Virus record (IMG/VR): IMGVR_UViG_3300050015_000142
Span: 1 to 33,241 of that record
Strand: one strand, 5' to 3'
Length of the DNA stretch: 33,241 bases
Source: a virus
The notes beneath the pieces are model-generated. The model worked only from the letters and a program-made list of their open reading frames with translations, was not told the DNA's origin and searched no databases. A program made the translations under genes and the position numbers. Shown in pieces: positions 14,252 through 21,716 of the stretch. The first letter of the stretch is position 1; each line of letters starts with the position of its first letter.

Positions 14252-14578
14252 ATGACCCGATTTATCATAGAAAAACCCGGTGTTAGAACCGATGTCCCAG
14301 AGAACGAAGCCGTTAATTATTACCGGCTGGGTTACGTGAAAGTGGGCGAGCTACCGGACGCGCTCCCCGAGAAAGACCAACCTTTGACGCCAGAACAGCG
14401 GGCAGTAAACGACGCAGAATTGGCATTGTCAGAGGCTAAATTGGCCTTGTCGGAAGCGGAAAAAGCCAATGCCAAGGCCCAGGCCACGGGATCGACTGTT
14501 CCTGGCGTAGAACCTGTCGTTTACCCGGAACCCGTTGTGAACCCTCAACCTTATCAGCCTTATCAACCTATTGAATAG
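14252..14578 (+). CDS. Hypothetical protein with coiled coil and proline-rich tail
   Basis: 108 residues: a short folded N-terminus (FIIEKPGVRTDVPENEAVNY, YRLGYVKVGEL), a repeated helical segment (ALSEAKLALSEAEKANAKAQA) and a disordered tail rich in Pro, Val and Gln (VEPVVYPEPVVNPQPYQPY). The N-terminal part resembles small proteins next to capsid genes that occupy the head-completion position. Strong AAGGAG ribosome site. Role unknown. Confidence 0.6.
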   Translation: MTRFIIEKPGVRTDVPENEAVNYYRLGYVKVGELPDALPEKDQPLTPEQRAVNDAELALSEAKLALSEAEKANAKAQATGSTVPGVEPVVYPEPVVNPQPYQPYQPIE

Positions 14579-14590
14579 GAGTTATGAGCA

Positions 14591-15010
14591 ATGGCCGTCT
14601 ATGCAACTTACTCGTATTATACTGGTACGTTTTTAGGGACGGCCATTGCTTCGGCTGACTTTGCACGCCTGGCCTTACGCGCAAGCGCAGTGATCGACCA
14701 GGTTACTTTCAACCGGGCAGCTGCAATCGTTCTGGCTGCAACTGAAACCGCAACCATCGACCTGATCAAGATGGCCACATGCGCAGTCGCTGAGGCCTAC
14801 CAGACTAACGAGGCTGATGGCAGCGGGGGCGGCATCAAGAGCGAGAGCATCGGTTCCAACAGTGTGACTTACCGAGACGGAGCCAATGCAACCCTCTCGG
14901 ACAATGAGAAGTTATCGAGGGCGGCCAAACTCTACCTTGCCTCTACGGGTCTGATGTACCCTGGCTTCAACGAAGGCGAATATCACGATAGGCAGAACCA
15001 TGCGTACTAA
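14591..15010 (+). CDS. Head-tail connector / adaptor protein
   Basis: 139 residues, largely helical. FARLALRASAVIDQVTFNRA, IKMATCAVAEAYQTNEAD and SRAAKLYLASTGLMYPGF match the layout of gp6/gp15-type adaptors that form the first ring under the portal. The order capsid, adaptor, closure protein, gp10-like protein, tail completion, tail tube is standard. It overlaps the next gene by 11 bases. Confidence 0.8.
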   Translation: MAVYATYSYYTGTFLGTAIASADFARLALRASAVIDQVTFNRAAAIVLAATETATIDLIKMATCAVAEAYQTNEADGSGGGIKSESIGSNSVTYRDGANATLSDNEKLSRAAKLYLASTGLMYPGFNEGEYHDRQNHAY

Positions 15011-15431
15011 CTGCTTGGCTACCCTGTACAACGGCTATATCAGCGGCGGTGCACAAAAGTACCAGCGCACCGCAATCGGTCTTGTCGCCTGGTTCAACAC
15101 GAAGGCGTCAAACATCCTGCGGTCGGGCTTACTCGCTGCTGATAGCGCCGTGATTTATGTCCCGCTTACCCTCGGTGCGAATTACATTGACCCTAAGCCG
15201 TGGGCTGCGCTGACTAACAAGACCGGCTTCTGGACACTCGCAGTCGGAGATGTGATTGTCAAGGGGCTGGTTACGGACGAGATCCATGACGCGGTTGTTT
15301 CCCCTCCTTCAGCCGCGTTTACTCTCACGAATTTAAAAGCAAAGTATGACGATGTTGTGACCATCAAGAGTTGCGATACATTCGATATGGGTAGCACATC
15401 TATGCGCCATTGGAAGGTGAGTGGACAATGA
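15000..15431 (+). CDS. Putative head closure / minor capsid protein
   Basis: 143 residues. The segments YQRTAIGLVAWFNTKASNIL, SAVIYVPLTLGANYIDPKPW and FWTLAVGDVIVKGLV suggest a small beta-barrel head-closure connector (stopper) that seals the head after packaging. Its place between adaptor and gp10-like gene supports this. It overlaps both neighbours (11 bases upstream, ATGA downstream). Confidence 0.65.
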   Translation: MRTNCLATLYNGYISGGAQKYQRTAIGLVAWFNTKASNILRSGLLAADSAVIYVPLTLGANYIDPKPWAALTNKTGFWTLAVGDVIVKGLVTDEIHDAVVSPPSAAFTLTNLKAKYDDVVTIKSCDTFDMGSTSMRHWKVSGQ

Positions 15432-15835
15432 CACCACCAATTATCGAAACACCACGCGGATCAATCATCATCAACGATGCGTCGATGAAGGCTGAGTTGA
15501 AATGGAATGACGGCGCGTTCAATGGGGGGGGTGGAAGCTGGCAGGGGCGCTATTCTGACGCGCAGAAATTCGTAGACTCGGAAGTCTTGCGGGGTTGCGA
15601 GCCATACACGCCCCTCCTGACAGGGATGATGATAATGTCCGGTATCCTGGGTACAGACGCTGGATCGGGAACCGTCCAATGGATTGCGCCTTACTCAAGA
15701 AAAAATTACTACTCACCCCGTGCGGTCGGATCGGCCACCGGGCCATTAAGAGGCCCATTTTGGTTTGAGCGCTGGAAGGCCGTTAGCGGCCAAACTACCA
15801 TAACGGGCGCCAGGCGCATTGCAGGAGGCAAATGA
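15428..15835 (+). CDS. Minor capsid / HK97 gp10-like neck protein
   Basis: 135 residues from ATG 15428, whose ATGA overlaps the previous stop; an ATG at 15410 in frame is less likely. The motifs AQKFVDSEVLRGCEPYTPLL, TGMMIMSGILGTDAGSGTV and APYSRKNYYSPRAVG, ending in GPFWFERW, are typical of minor capsid proteins of the gp10/neck type: N-terminal helix, then a beta hairpin containing YAR-like residues. It probably binds the closure ring and the tail terminator. Confidence 0.75.
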   Translation: MTPPIIETPRGSIIINDASMKAELKWNDGAFNGGGGSWQGRYSDAQKFVDSEVLRGCEPYTPLLTGMMIMSGILGTDAGSGTVQWIAPYSRKNYYSPRAVGSATGPLRGPFWFERWKAVSGQTTITGARRIAGGK

Positions 15836-16011
15836 TGGGTAAACACACAATCGAGATCCGGGTACATGTTGAAGGCGAGGAAAACAAGGTTGTCATTGAT
15901 GGGATGGATTTATCAAAAGGCAAAGTAAAACATTTAACTCTGACATGGGATGCCGTCCGGGGACAATGGGAATATGAGATTCTGAGTTATACGCTTGAGG
16001 AAAAAGGATGA
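15832..16011 (+). CDS. Small beta-rich hypothetical protein
   Basis: 59 residues starting at the first of two adjacent ATG codons (15832 or 15835), behind GGAGG. It reads as alternating beta strands (HTIEIRVHVEGEENKVVIDG, then VKHLTLTWDAVRGQWEYEI). It is coupled at both ends (ATGA with the previous and next genes). Located in the head-tail joining cluster, so a minor neck component or chaperone is possible. Not recognised. Confidence 0.65.
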   Translation: MMGKHTIEIRVHVEGEENKVVIDGMDLSKGKVKHLTLTWDAVRGQWEYEILSYTLEEKG

Positions 16012-16433
16012 GTGTCCTCTCTGCAGTCAAGGATTATCTCTTGACATACAGCGGCCTGGAGGCGGGCGTTCAGTTAGGGGTTGATTTCCTGGGGTCTAAC
16101 TCAACAGGATACTCGATTGTTTCTTTGCCGGGTACGAAAGTTGTCGAAAAATATATTGACGGTGGGTCTATGCGGGCGTTTACGTTTATGTTTCTGGCCT
16201 CTTTCTCAACAGCCGACGAACAGGTCCGCTTGGAAAATCTCGACTTTTACGAAGACTTATCGGACTGGTTTGATACACAGACCGAGGCCGGAACATTGCC
16301 AACCCTGGCAACTGGAAAAACAGCAACGGCAATCGAGGCGATGGGATGGGGCTTTGTTTACGAGCAAGGTCAATCCGAGACCGGAATTTACCAATTAATC
16401 TGCAAGCTCACATATGAGCAAATAGCACCATAA
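16008..16433 (+). CDS. Tail terminator / tail completion protein
   Basis: 141 residues. It begins with a helix (VLSAVKDYLLTYSGLEAGVQ), then beta strands with TGYSIVSLPGTKVVEKYIDG, FTFMFLASFS and YEDLSDWFDTQTEAGTLP, ending IYQLICKLTYEQ. This matches the minor capsid C / tail-completion family of phages of this type, placed just before the tail tube genes. It caps the tube at the head-proximal end and stops its growth at the length set by the tape measure. Confidence 0.75.
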   Translation: MSVLSAVKDYLLTYSGLEAGVQLGVDFLGSNSTGYSIVSLPGTKVVEKYIDGGSMRAFTFMFLASFSTADEQVRLENLDFYEDLSDWFDTQTEAGTLPTLATGKTATAIEAMGWGFVYEQGQSETGIYQLICKLTYEQIAP

Positions 16434-16445
16434 GGAGTTAATACC

Positions 16446-16931
16446 ATGGCCGGAACAGATGTTAAGAGATCACAGTTCAAAACGTTTATCAACACCACAC
16501 CGTTGAGCACGGCTACTTACGTGCTGCTCGGTGATGGCATCAAGTCAGGCAAGATCGCCTATAACCCCAAGCTCACCGACGAGACTTATATCTCGAATGA
16601 CACGGCGACCATCAGCGTGGATAGCTACGCTCCCAAGATGCCGCTCTCGGGTAAAGCGAAGGTGGGGGACGCGGCATTCACGTTCCTGGATAACCTGCGC
16701 ATTACGCGCGCCGTTGGACCGGCTGCACAAACCGACATCCTCAATATCTGGTTATATCAGACTGGTGGACCGACTGCGTACCCTGCCGAAAAACAGACCG
16801 TATCCATTTCCTTCGAGGACTTTGGCGGCGATGGTGGTACTCCCGTTGAATATTCCGCAACAGTCAACTATGCCGGTGATCGGACAGCGGGCACGTTCAA
16901 TTCAAGCACGTTGGCATTCACCGCGAGCTAA
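16446..16931 (+). CDS. Major tail protein, short form (tube subunit)
   Basis: 161 residues. It forms a tail-tube beta barrel: GDGIKSGKIAYNPKLTDETY leads into SNDTATISVDSYAPKMP, followed by VSISFEDFGGDGGTPVEYSA. It is paralogous to the next gene along its whole length: residues 29-66 are identical to residues 28-65 there, while the DNA differs at most codons. It lacks the C-terminal domain present in the second copy. It probably polymerises into hexameric rings around the tape measure. Confidence 0.85.
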   Translation: MAGTDVKRSQFKTFINTTPLSTATYVLLGDGIKSGKIAYNPKLTDETYISNDTATISVDSYAPKMPLSGKAKVGDAAFTFLDNLRITRAVGPAAQTDILNIWLYQTGGPTAYPAEKQTVSISFEDFGGDGGTPVEYSATVNYAGDRTAGTFNSSTLAFTAS

Positions 16932-16940
16932 GGAGTTACC

Positions 16941-17711
16941 ATGGCGACAGATGTAAAACGTAGTTTATTCAAGTCATTTCTCAACACCGGGACGCTCATC
17001 TCGCCGGTCTGGTCGTTGATTGGAGACGGTATCAAGTCCGGCAAGATTGCCTACAATCCGAAATTGACGGATGAGACGTACATTTCAAACGATACCGCCA
17101 CGATCAGCGTGGACTCCTATGCGCCCAAAATGCCGATTGCGGGTAAACGAAAGTTTGGGGATGCGGTCTCCGACTTCTTGGATGCATCCCGGATTGCCCG
17201 CGATGTTTCAGGCGATGCGGTCACCCAACTTTGCAATGTCTGGTTATATCAGACGCCGGCGGGTGGGTATTACAAAGCTGAATACCAGCCAGTCTCCGTG
17301 TCTTTTGATGACTTCGGTGGGGATGGCGGAACACCCGTAGAACTCGGAGCCACTATCAATTTCGAAGGCGATCCTACCTGGGGCATCTTCAAGCCTGCTG
17401 CCACTGCAACCTTCAAGGCGAAGCCTGTGCTGGCGGTCCTGACAACTCTGACCCTTGGTTCTGGTACGTTGTCGCCTCTGTTCGCCGCCGATCACTACAA
17501 CCAGCTTTATACAACCTCAATCGCAGCGTCAACAGTCACCATGGCGTCAACCCTGGCGACCGCAACTATTGTGCAATATGCTGACAATGATGATGTAGTA
17601 GTGCAGAGCGGCGCGGCTGCGCTGACCATGGGCCTGAATCACCTCAAGATCAAGGTCACCTTGGGCTCTGAAGAGGTTTGGTATTACATAGACGCGACAA
17701 GGACGGCCTAA
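16941..17711 (+). CDS. Major tail protein, long form with C-terminal cadherin-like beta-sandwich
   Basis: 256 residues. Residues 1-155 are a paralogue of the preceding tail tube protein. Residues 160-256 add a domain with TTLTLGSGTLSPLFAADHYN, ALTMGLNHLKIKVTLG and WYYIDATRTA, the pattern of cadherin-like/Ig-like beta-sandwich domains. Such domains decorate the tail surface in lambda gpV and the minor form of SPP1 gp17.1. Here the plain and decorated subunits are separate genes rather than products of one gene. Ribosome site AAGGAG. Confidence 0.85.
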   Translation: MATDVKRSLFKSFLNTGTLISPVWSLIGDGIKSGKIAYNPKLTDETYISNDTATISVDSYAPKMPIAGKRKFGDAVSDFLDASRIARDVSGDAVTQLCNVWLYQTPAGGYYKAEYQPVSVSFDDFGGDGGTPVELGATINFEGDPTWGIFKPAATATFKAKPVLAVLTTLTLGSGTLSPLFAADHYNQLYTTSIAASTVTMASTLATATIVQYADNDDVVVQSGAAALTMGLNHLKIKVTLGSEEVWYYIDATRTA

Positions 17712-18149
17712 ATGGAATCAATCCGAATTGACACTGGCGTCAAGAAAATCCAGATTAACGACGGCCCGGAATACATTGAATTTAACCCGTCGGACATTAA
17801 TTTTGTTGACAAATATTACCGTATCTATGGCGAGCTAAGTCAACAACCTATCGACAAGGAACGTCTAAATAAAATTGATGCCAATACCGCCGTTGACGAA
17901 AACGGAACTCCGCTAAACATTCCAGATAAGCTTGAAATTTATCGGGAAGTAAACAATATTATAAGAACAAAAATCGATGATCTGTTTGGGAAAGGAACTT
18001 CTCAAAAGGTGTTTGGGGATATGGTTTCCGTCAATATGGAAATCTACAAACAATTCTTTGAAGGTATCACTTCGTTTGTGGCACCTGCCAGAACCCAAAA
18101 GGTAGCGAAGTATCAGAAGGTGCCGCACAAAAAGCGGGTGATGTCATAA
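17712..18149 (+). CDS. Tail assembly chaperone (upstream, G-like)
   Basis: 145 residues. The segments FNPSDINFVDKYYRIYGELS, IRTKIDDLFGKGTSQKVFGD and NMEIYKQFFEGITSF are the typical tail assembly chaperone core. It binds the tape measure before tube polymerisation. The basic end QKVAKYQKVPHKKRVMS contains a slippery sequence C AAA AAG (18128-18134). A -1 shift there would continue into the downstream frame and yield a G-GT type fusion. It starts immediately after the tail protein stop. Confidence 0.8.
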   Translation: MESIRIDTGVKKIQINDGPEYIEFNPSDINFVDKYYRIYGELSQQPIDKERLNKIDANTAVDENGTPLNIPDKLEIYREVNNIIRTKIDDLFGKGTSQKVFGDMVSVNMEIYKQFFEGITSFVAPARTQKVAKYQKVPHKKRVMS

Positions 18150-18161
18150 ACATCCTAACCG
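18128..18161 (+). promoter_or_regulatory. Probable -1 ribosomal frameshift site with stem-loop
   Basis: Slippery heptamer C AAA AAG (18128-18134) lies in the zero frame of the chaperone. Five bases later GATGT (18140-18144) pairs with ACATC (18150-18154), extended by GGT with ACC (18037 position analogue 18137-18139 with 18058 analogue 18158-18160). The zero-frame stop is at 18147-18149. The -1 frame is open from 18062 to 18715, with no ATG or GTG before the conserved region of the downstream protein. Confidence 0.6.
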
Positions 18162-18715
18162 ATGAACTTCCGACGTTTGTTTTGATAGGGGATATTGAGT
18201 ATCCTATCGAAACTGACTTTCGTGACTGCCTTCGGGTTAGCCTGGCTTACGAAGATCCCGATCTTACCGGGTACGAGAAGCAATTGATTATGCTGAGTAA
18301 CCTGTACCCGGAACCCATCGAGGACGTGCAGGGCGCACTTGAACAGGGTGCAAAATTTCTAAACGGCGGGAGAGTGGCAACCGAGGACGAAGAAGGTCTT
18401 AGGTTGTTCTCGTTCGAGAAGGATGCGAACCTGATATTTTCTGCATTTCGTCAGACGCATGGAATAAATCTCGAAACAGCCAAACTCCATTGGTGGGCTT
18501 TTCTAGCCCTTTTTGCCGATCTGGGTGCTGATACTGTGTTTTGTAACCTGGTAAGTATGCGCAAGCGGGTTAAGAACGGCACAGCCTCAAAAGAGGAACG
18601 CCATGCCGCCGAGGAAATGGGCGAAATGTTTATCATACCTGATCATGACGATCGTACGCCCGAAGAGAAGGAACAGGAACGGGCGTTTCTGCAACAAACC
18701 AACGGAGGTAGATAG
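18134..18715 (+). CDS. Tail assembly chaperone extension (Gp15-like, T-like), expressed by -1 frameshift
   Basis: The conserved Gp15-like domain opens with LPTFVLIGDIEYPIETDFRD, which encoded residues begin before the only available start codon, TTG 18182, and no ribosome site precedes it. This argues for translation by -1 frameshift from the upstream chaperone, giving a fusion of about 334 residues. The domain continues with SLAYEDPDLTGYEKQLIML, RLFSFEKDANLIFSAFRQTH and INLETAKLHWWAFLALFADL, and ends in a charged helix (EEKEQERAFLQQ). It recruits tail tube subunits to the tape measure. The TAG overlaps the tape measure GTG. Confidence 0.75.
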   Translation, partial: AGDVINILTDELPTFVLIGDIEYPIETDFRDCLRVSLAYEDPDLTGYEKQLIMLSNLYPEPIEDVQGALEQGAKFLNGGRVATEDEEGLRLFSFEKDANLIFSAFRQTHGINLETAKLHWWAFLALFADLGADTVFCNLVSMRKRVKNGTASKEERHAAEEMGEMFIIPDHDDRTPEEKEQERAFLQQTNGGR

Positions 18716-21339
18716 TGGCAGGTGGATATGACGGCACCATTAAAATTGATACTTCCCTGGACTCGACCGGCTTTAACAAAGGCGTAGGTGGTATAAGCGG
18801 TGCCTTAGGCGGATTGATGGGCGCGCTCAAAGGTGTAGCCGCCGCCATTGGTATCGCCTTCGGTGTAGCAGCTCTTATCTCATTCGGCAAGGCGGCGGCT
18901 AAAGCTGCCTCCGATATGCAGGTAATAATGAATATGTTCCGGGGGGTATTTGGCGCTCAATCCAATTACGCAATACAGCAATTAAGCGCGCTAGCCGCCA
19001 AAGTGAATATGGCCGACGATGATTTATTTCGCCTGGCAGCGACCCTTCAAAATGCCGCCGTAGCCATAGGGTTTACAGGTAGACAATCGGCAGATATGTC
19101 CATCCAACTCACAAAGCTGACTGAAGACCTGGCTACTTTCTACGGTGTCACCGATACCGAAATGGCGCAAACATTGATGATGGCCATGCAGGGCATGACG
19201 CGGGGATTGAAACAGCTGGGTATCAGCATAAGCGAAGCCGATATAAAAAACAAGGCGCTGACACTTGGATTATATACCGGCGCTGGGGCTGTTTCCGAGA
19301 CCGCAAAAGCATCCGCAATCCTGGCGCTGATTACAGATAAAACCGCCGCCGCTCAGGGGAATGCGGAAAAGACTGCTCATACCTGGGCCGGTGAAATGCG
19401 CGGTCTTACGGGCGCATGGGGACAATTCAAAGAAGCCTTTGGCAATTCCATTATTATCTTTGCGCCGGTGATTGCGGCCATAACGTCGGTCATCAAATGG
19501 CTGACTGTCCTGACTCAATATTTTGCCGCGGTCGTGGGTGCGTTGTTTGGCCTATCCCTGGATACCGGGGCAATCGCCGCAAATACTCAGGCCGCTGCTA
19601 CTGGAACTGGTGATCTGGCGGACAATACCGTGGCGGCTGGTAAGGCTGCTAAGGGCGCGCTTGCTGCCTTTGACCAACTCAACGTTTTAAAACCAGAAGA
19701 TACGGGAACTGGTGGCGGTGGCGGAGTTGGCGTTGATACAGGTGCCCTGGATGCAATGAAAGCTAAAGTGGCCGAGTTTGTGAAAGCGTTGAAGGAGTTC
19801 TTCGCCCCCCTGGAAGCACCCCTAGCGCGGCTGGGTGCAGCATTTGCCGCTTTAGGCGGAACTATTGGTTTGGCTCTGGGCTGGGTATGGGACAATATAC
19901 TCAAGCCTTTTGGCGATTGGTTAGTTCGAACGGCAGGTCCCGTATTTCTAGATATGCTTACTGCAGCTGTAAATCTACTCAACACGGTACTTATTGCCCT
20001 TCAGCCCCTGGGGATCTGGCTGTGGGAAAACTTCCTGAAGCCCTTAGCCGCCTGGACTGGTCAAGCTATCCTGGATGCTCTGAAGTGGCTAACAGCTCGC
20101 TTGAATGACGTGAGTGCATGGATCAAGGCTAACCCCGAGGCATTCCGAAACATGGTCTCGGTCTTATTGGTATTCGTGGCAACATGGTTGGTGGTGAACG
20201 CCGCCATAGCCATTTGGACACTTATTGCCGGTGTCGCCACGACAGTAACAACGGCATTTGGGGCAGCGGTCCTGTTCTTAACGTCGCCGATAGGAATAGT
20301 CATTCTGTCAATTGTCGCTCTGATTGCTGTAATCATTCTGATTATCCATTACTGGCCTCAAATATCACAGGCAGCTTCGGATGCTTGGGCGTGGATACAG
20401 CAAGCATGGAAAGATGCTGGTAAGTGGTTTGCCGACAACGTAACCGGACCAATCGGTGGGTTGTTCAATGCCTGGCGTGATGACATGCCGATCATTGCAG
20501 CCGCTGCTTGGCAATATGTAGTAGACAAATGGAATGGAGCCAAGCAGTGGTTCACCGACAACGTAACTGCACCAATTACGGGCCTCTTTGCTGCCTGGCG
20601 TGACGATATGCCGATTATCGCGGCGGCTGTATGGCAGGGAATTGTAGACAAATGGACAGGCGCTAAGCAATGGTTTGTTGATACTGTAACCGGTCCAATA
20701 GGCGGTCTTTTTAACGCCTGGCGTGATGACATGCCAGGCGTTATGGCGACTGCCTGGACAAATGTAGTGAATGCCTGGTTAGGTGCTAAAACCTGGTTTT
20801 ATGATTACGTGACCAAGCCGATACAAGACGCATTTGGCATCGCATTAAGTGGATCTGCGAATGGAAATGGTACTGGTGGCATCGTAGGGTTTTTCACTGG
20901 GTTGTGGAATACCGTAACAGGTGCGGCTAAAACAGCCTTGAACGGTATCATCGACCTCATGAACCTTCTTATCGGTAAGATAACACATGGAATAAATAAC
21001 ATTATTGATAGTGCCAATAGTGTCGGAAGCCTTGTAGGTTTACCAGGGATATCACGTGTAACCATAGGGACAATACAACATCTAGCTGCGGGCGCAGTCG
21101 TTCCCCCCAACGCGCCCTTTATGGCTATGCTTGGGGATAATAAATCCCAAAACGAAATTCTTGCTCCCGAAGATATGATACGGAGAATCGTTCGGGAGGA
21201 AACACAAGGAATGGGTAACCAGAATATCAATGTCACTTTCGGCGGTAGCATGGGCGAACTGATTCGATTGATGAAACCCAGTATTGATCGTGAAAATACA
21301 CGCGTTGGTTCCAGTCTCGTTACCAGGAGTTCGGGATGA
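18715..21339 (+). CDS. Tape measure protein
   Basis: 874 residues, GTG start overlapping the preceding TAG, with a GGAGGT site. It is the longest gene in the window, as usual for the length-setting tail protein. Hydrophobic segments occur near residues 35-60, 240-290 and 475-550 (LLVFVATWLVVNAAIAIWTL, then IVILSIVALIAVIILIIHYW). A four-unit repeat of 41 residues spans about 565-705, each unit holding WFxDxVTxPIxGLFxAWRDD. The C-terminus LAAGAVVPPNAPFMAMLGDN is shared by many tape measures. In known phages length scales at about 0.15 nm per residue. It may also aid DNA entry across the membrane. Confidence 0.93.
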   Translation: MAGGYDGTIKIDTSLDSTGFNKGVGGISGALGGLMGALKGVAAAIGIAFGVAALISFGKAAAKAASDMQVIMNMFRGVFGAQSNYAIQQLSALAAKVNMADDDLFRLAATLQNAAVAIGFTGRQSADMSIQLTKLTEDLATFYGVTDTEMAQTLMMAMQGMTRGLKQLGISISEADIKNKALTLGLYTGAGAVSETAKASAILALITDKTAAAQGNAEKTAHTWAGEMRGLTGAWGQFKEAFGNSIIIFAPVIAAITSVIKWLTVLTQYFAAVVGALFGLSLDTGAIAANTQAAATGTGDLADNTVAAGKAAKGALAAFDQLNVLKPEDTGTGGGGGVGVDTGALDAMKAKVAEFVKALKEFFAPLEAPLARLGAAFAALGGTIGLALGWVWDNILKPFGDWLVRTAGPVFLDMLTAAVNLLNTVLIALQPLGIWLWENFLKPLAAWTGQAILDALKWLTARLNDVSAWIKANPEAFRNMVSVLLVFVATWLVVNAAIAIWTLIAGVATTVTTAFGAAVLFLTSPIGIVILSIVALIAVIILIIHYWPQISQAASDAWAWIQQAWKDAGKWFADNVTGPIGGLFNAWRDDMPIIAAAAWQYVVDKWNGAKQWFTDNVTAPITGLFAAWRDDMPIIAAAVWQGIVDKWTGAKQWFVDTVTGPIGGLFNAWRDDMPGVMATAWTNVVNAWLGAKTWFYDYVTKPIQDAFGIALSGSANGNGTGGIVGFFTGLWNTVTGAAKTALNGIIDLMNLLIGKITHGINNIIDSANSVGSLVGLPGISRVTIGTIQHLAAGAVVPPNAPFMAMLGDNKSQNEILAPEDMIRRIVREETQGMGNQNINVTFGGSMGELIRLMKPSIDRENTRVGSSLVTRSSG
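20407..20832 (+). repeat. Tandem 123-bp (41-residue) repeats in tape measure gene
   Basis: Units begin at the TGG codons 20407, 20530, 20653 and 20776, exactly 123 bases apart; the fourth is partial and diverged. Each encodes W-x6-KxWFxDxVTxPI-xGLFxAWRDDMP. Repeat number should change tail length in 41-residue steps. Confidence 0.85.
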
Positions 21340-21716
21340 TCGTCATCGATACCATAAGTTATGATCTTCCAATCAAGGTTGTTAGCCGCACGGCCAGTTC
21401 ATTGTTCAAGGTGGCCGAGCGAACTGCTGACGGAAATCTTCACACGGAGACTATCGGGTGGTTCTACAATTTTGAGGTGGAAGTCGGTCAGTCGGCGAAT
21501 AACGCCGTTGATTATGCCGCGCTTTGGGTGAAACTAACCGAACCCGTCGAGAGTCACGAAATCACCATGCCAAACGAAGGCGGTGATTTGACCTTTGAGT
21601 GTTACTTTGCGGGCATAAGTGACACTGTTTTCAAATGGAACGAAGGCGGCGTCAACTATTTCAAGAATCTGAAATTCTCCGTGATCGCCATATCCCCAGC
21701 AAGGATACCCCTATGA
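21336..21716 (+). CDS. Distal tail protein (Dit-like position)
   Basis: 126 residues, beta-rich: ISYDLPIKVVSRTASSLFKV, TETIGWFYNFEVEVG, LTFECYFAGISDTVFKW and NYFKNLKFSVIAISPARIPL. It overlaps the tape measure stop by ATGA and the next gene likewise. In siphophages the gene after the tape measure encodes the distal tail or tail-tip adaptor protein. The size is smaller than classic Dit, so this is a positional assignment with moderate support from the beta-barrel pattern. Confidence 0.6.
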   Translation: MIVIDTISYDLPIKVVSRTASSLFKVAERTADGNLHTETIGWFYNFEVEVGQSANNAVDYAALWVKLTEPVESHEITMPNEGGDLTFECYFAGISDTVFKWNEGGVNYFKNLKFSVIAISPARIPL

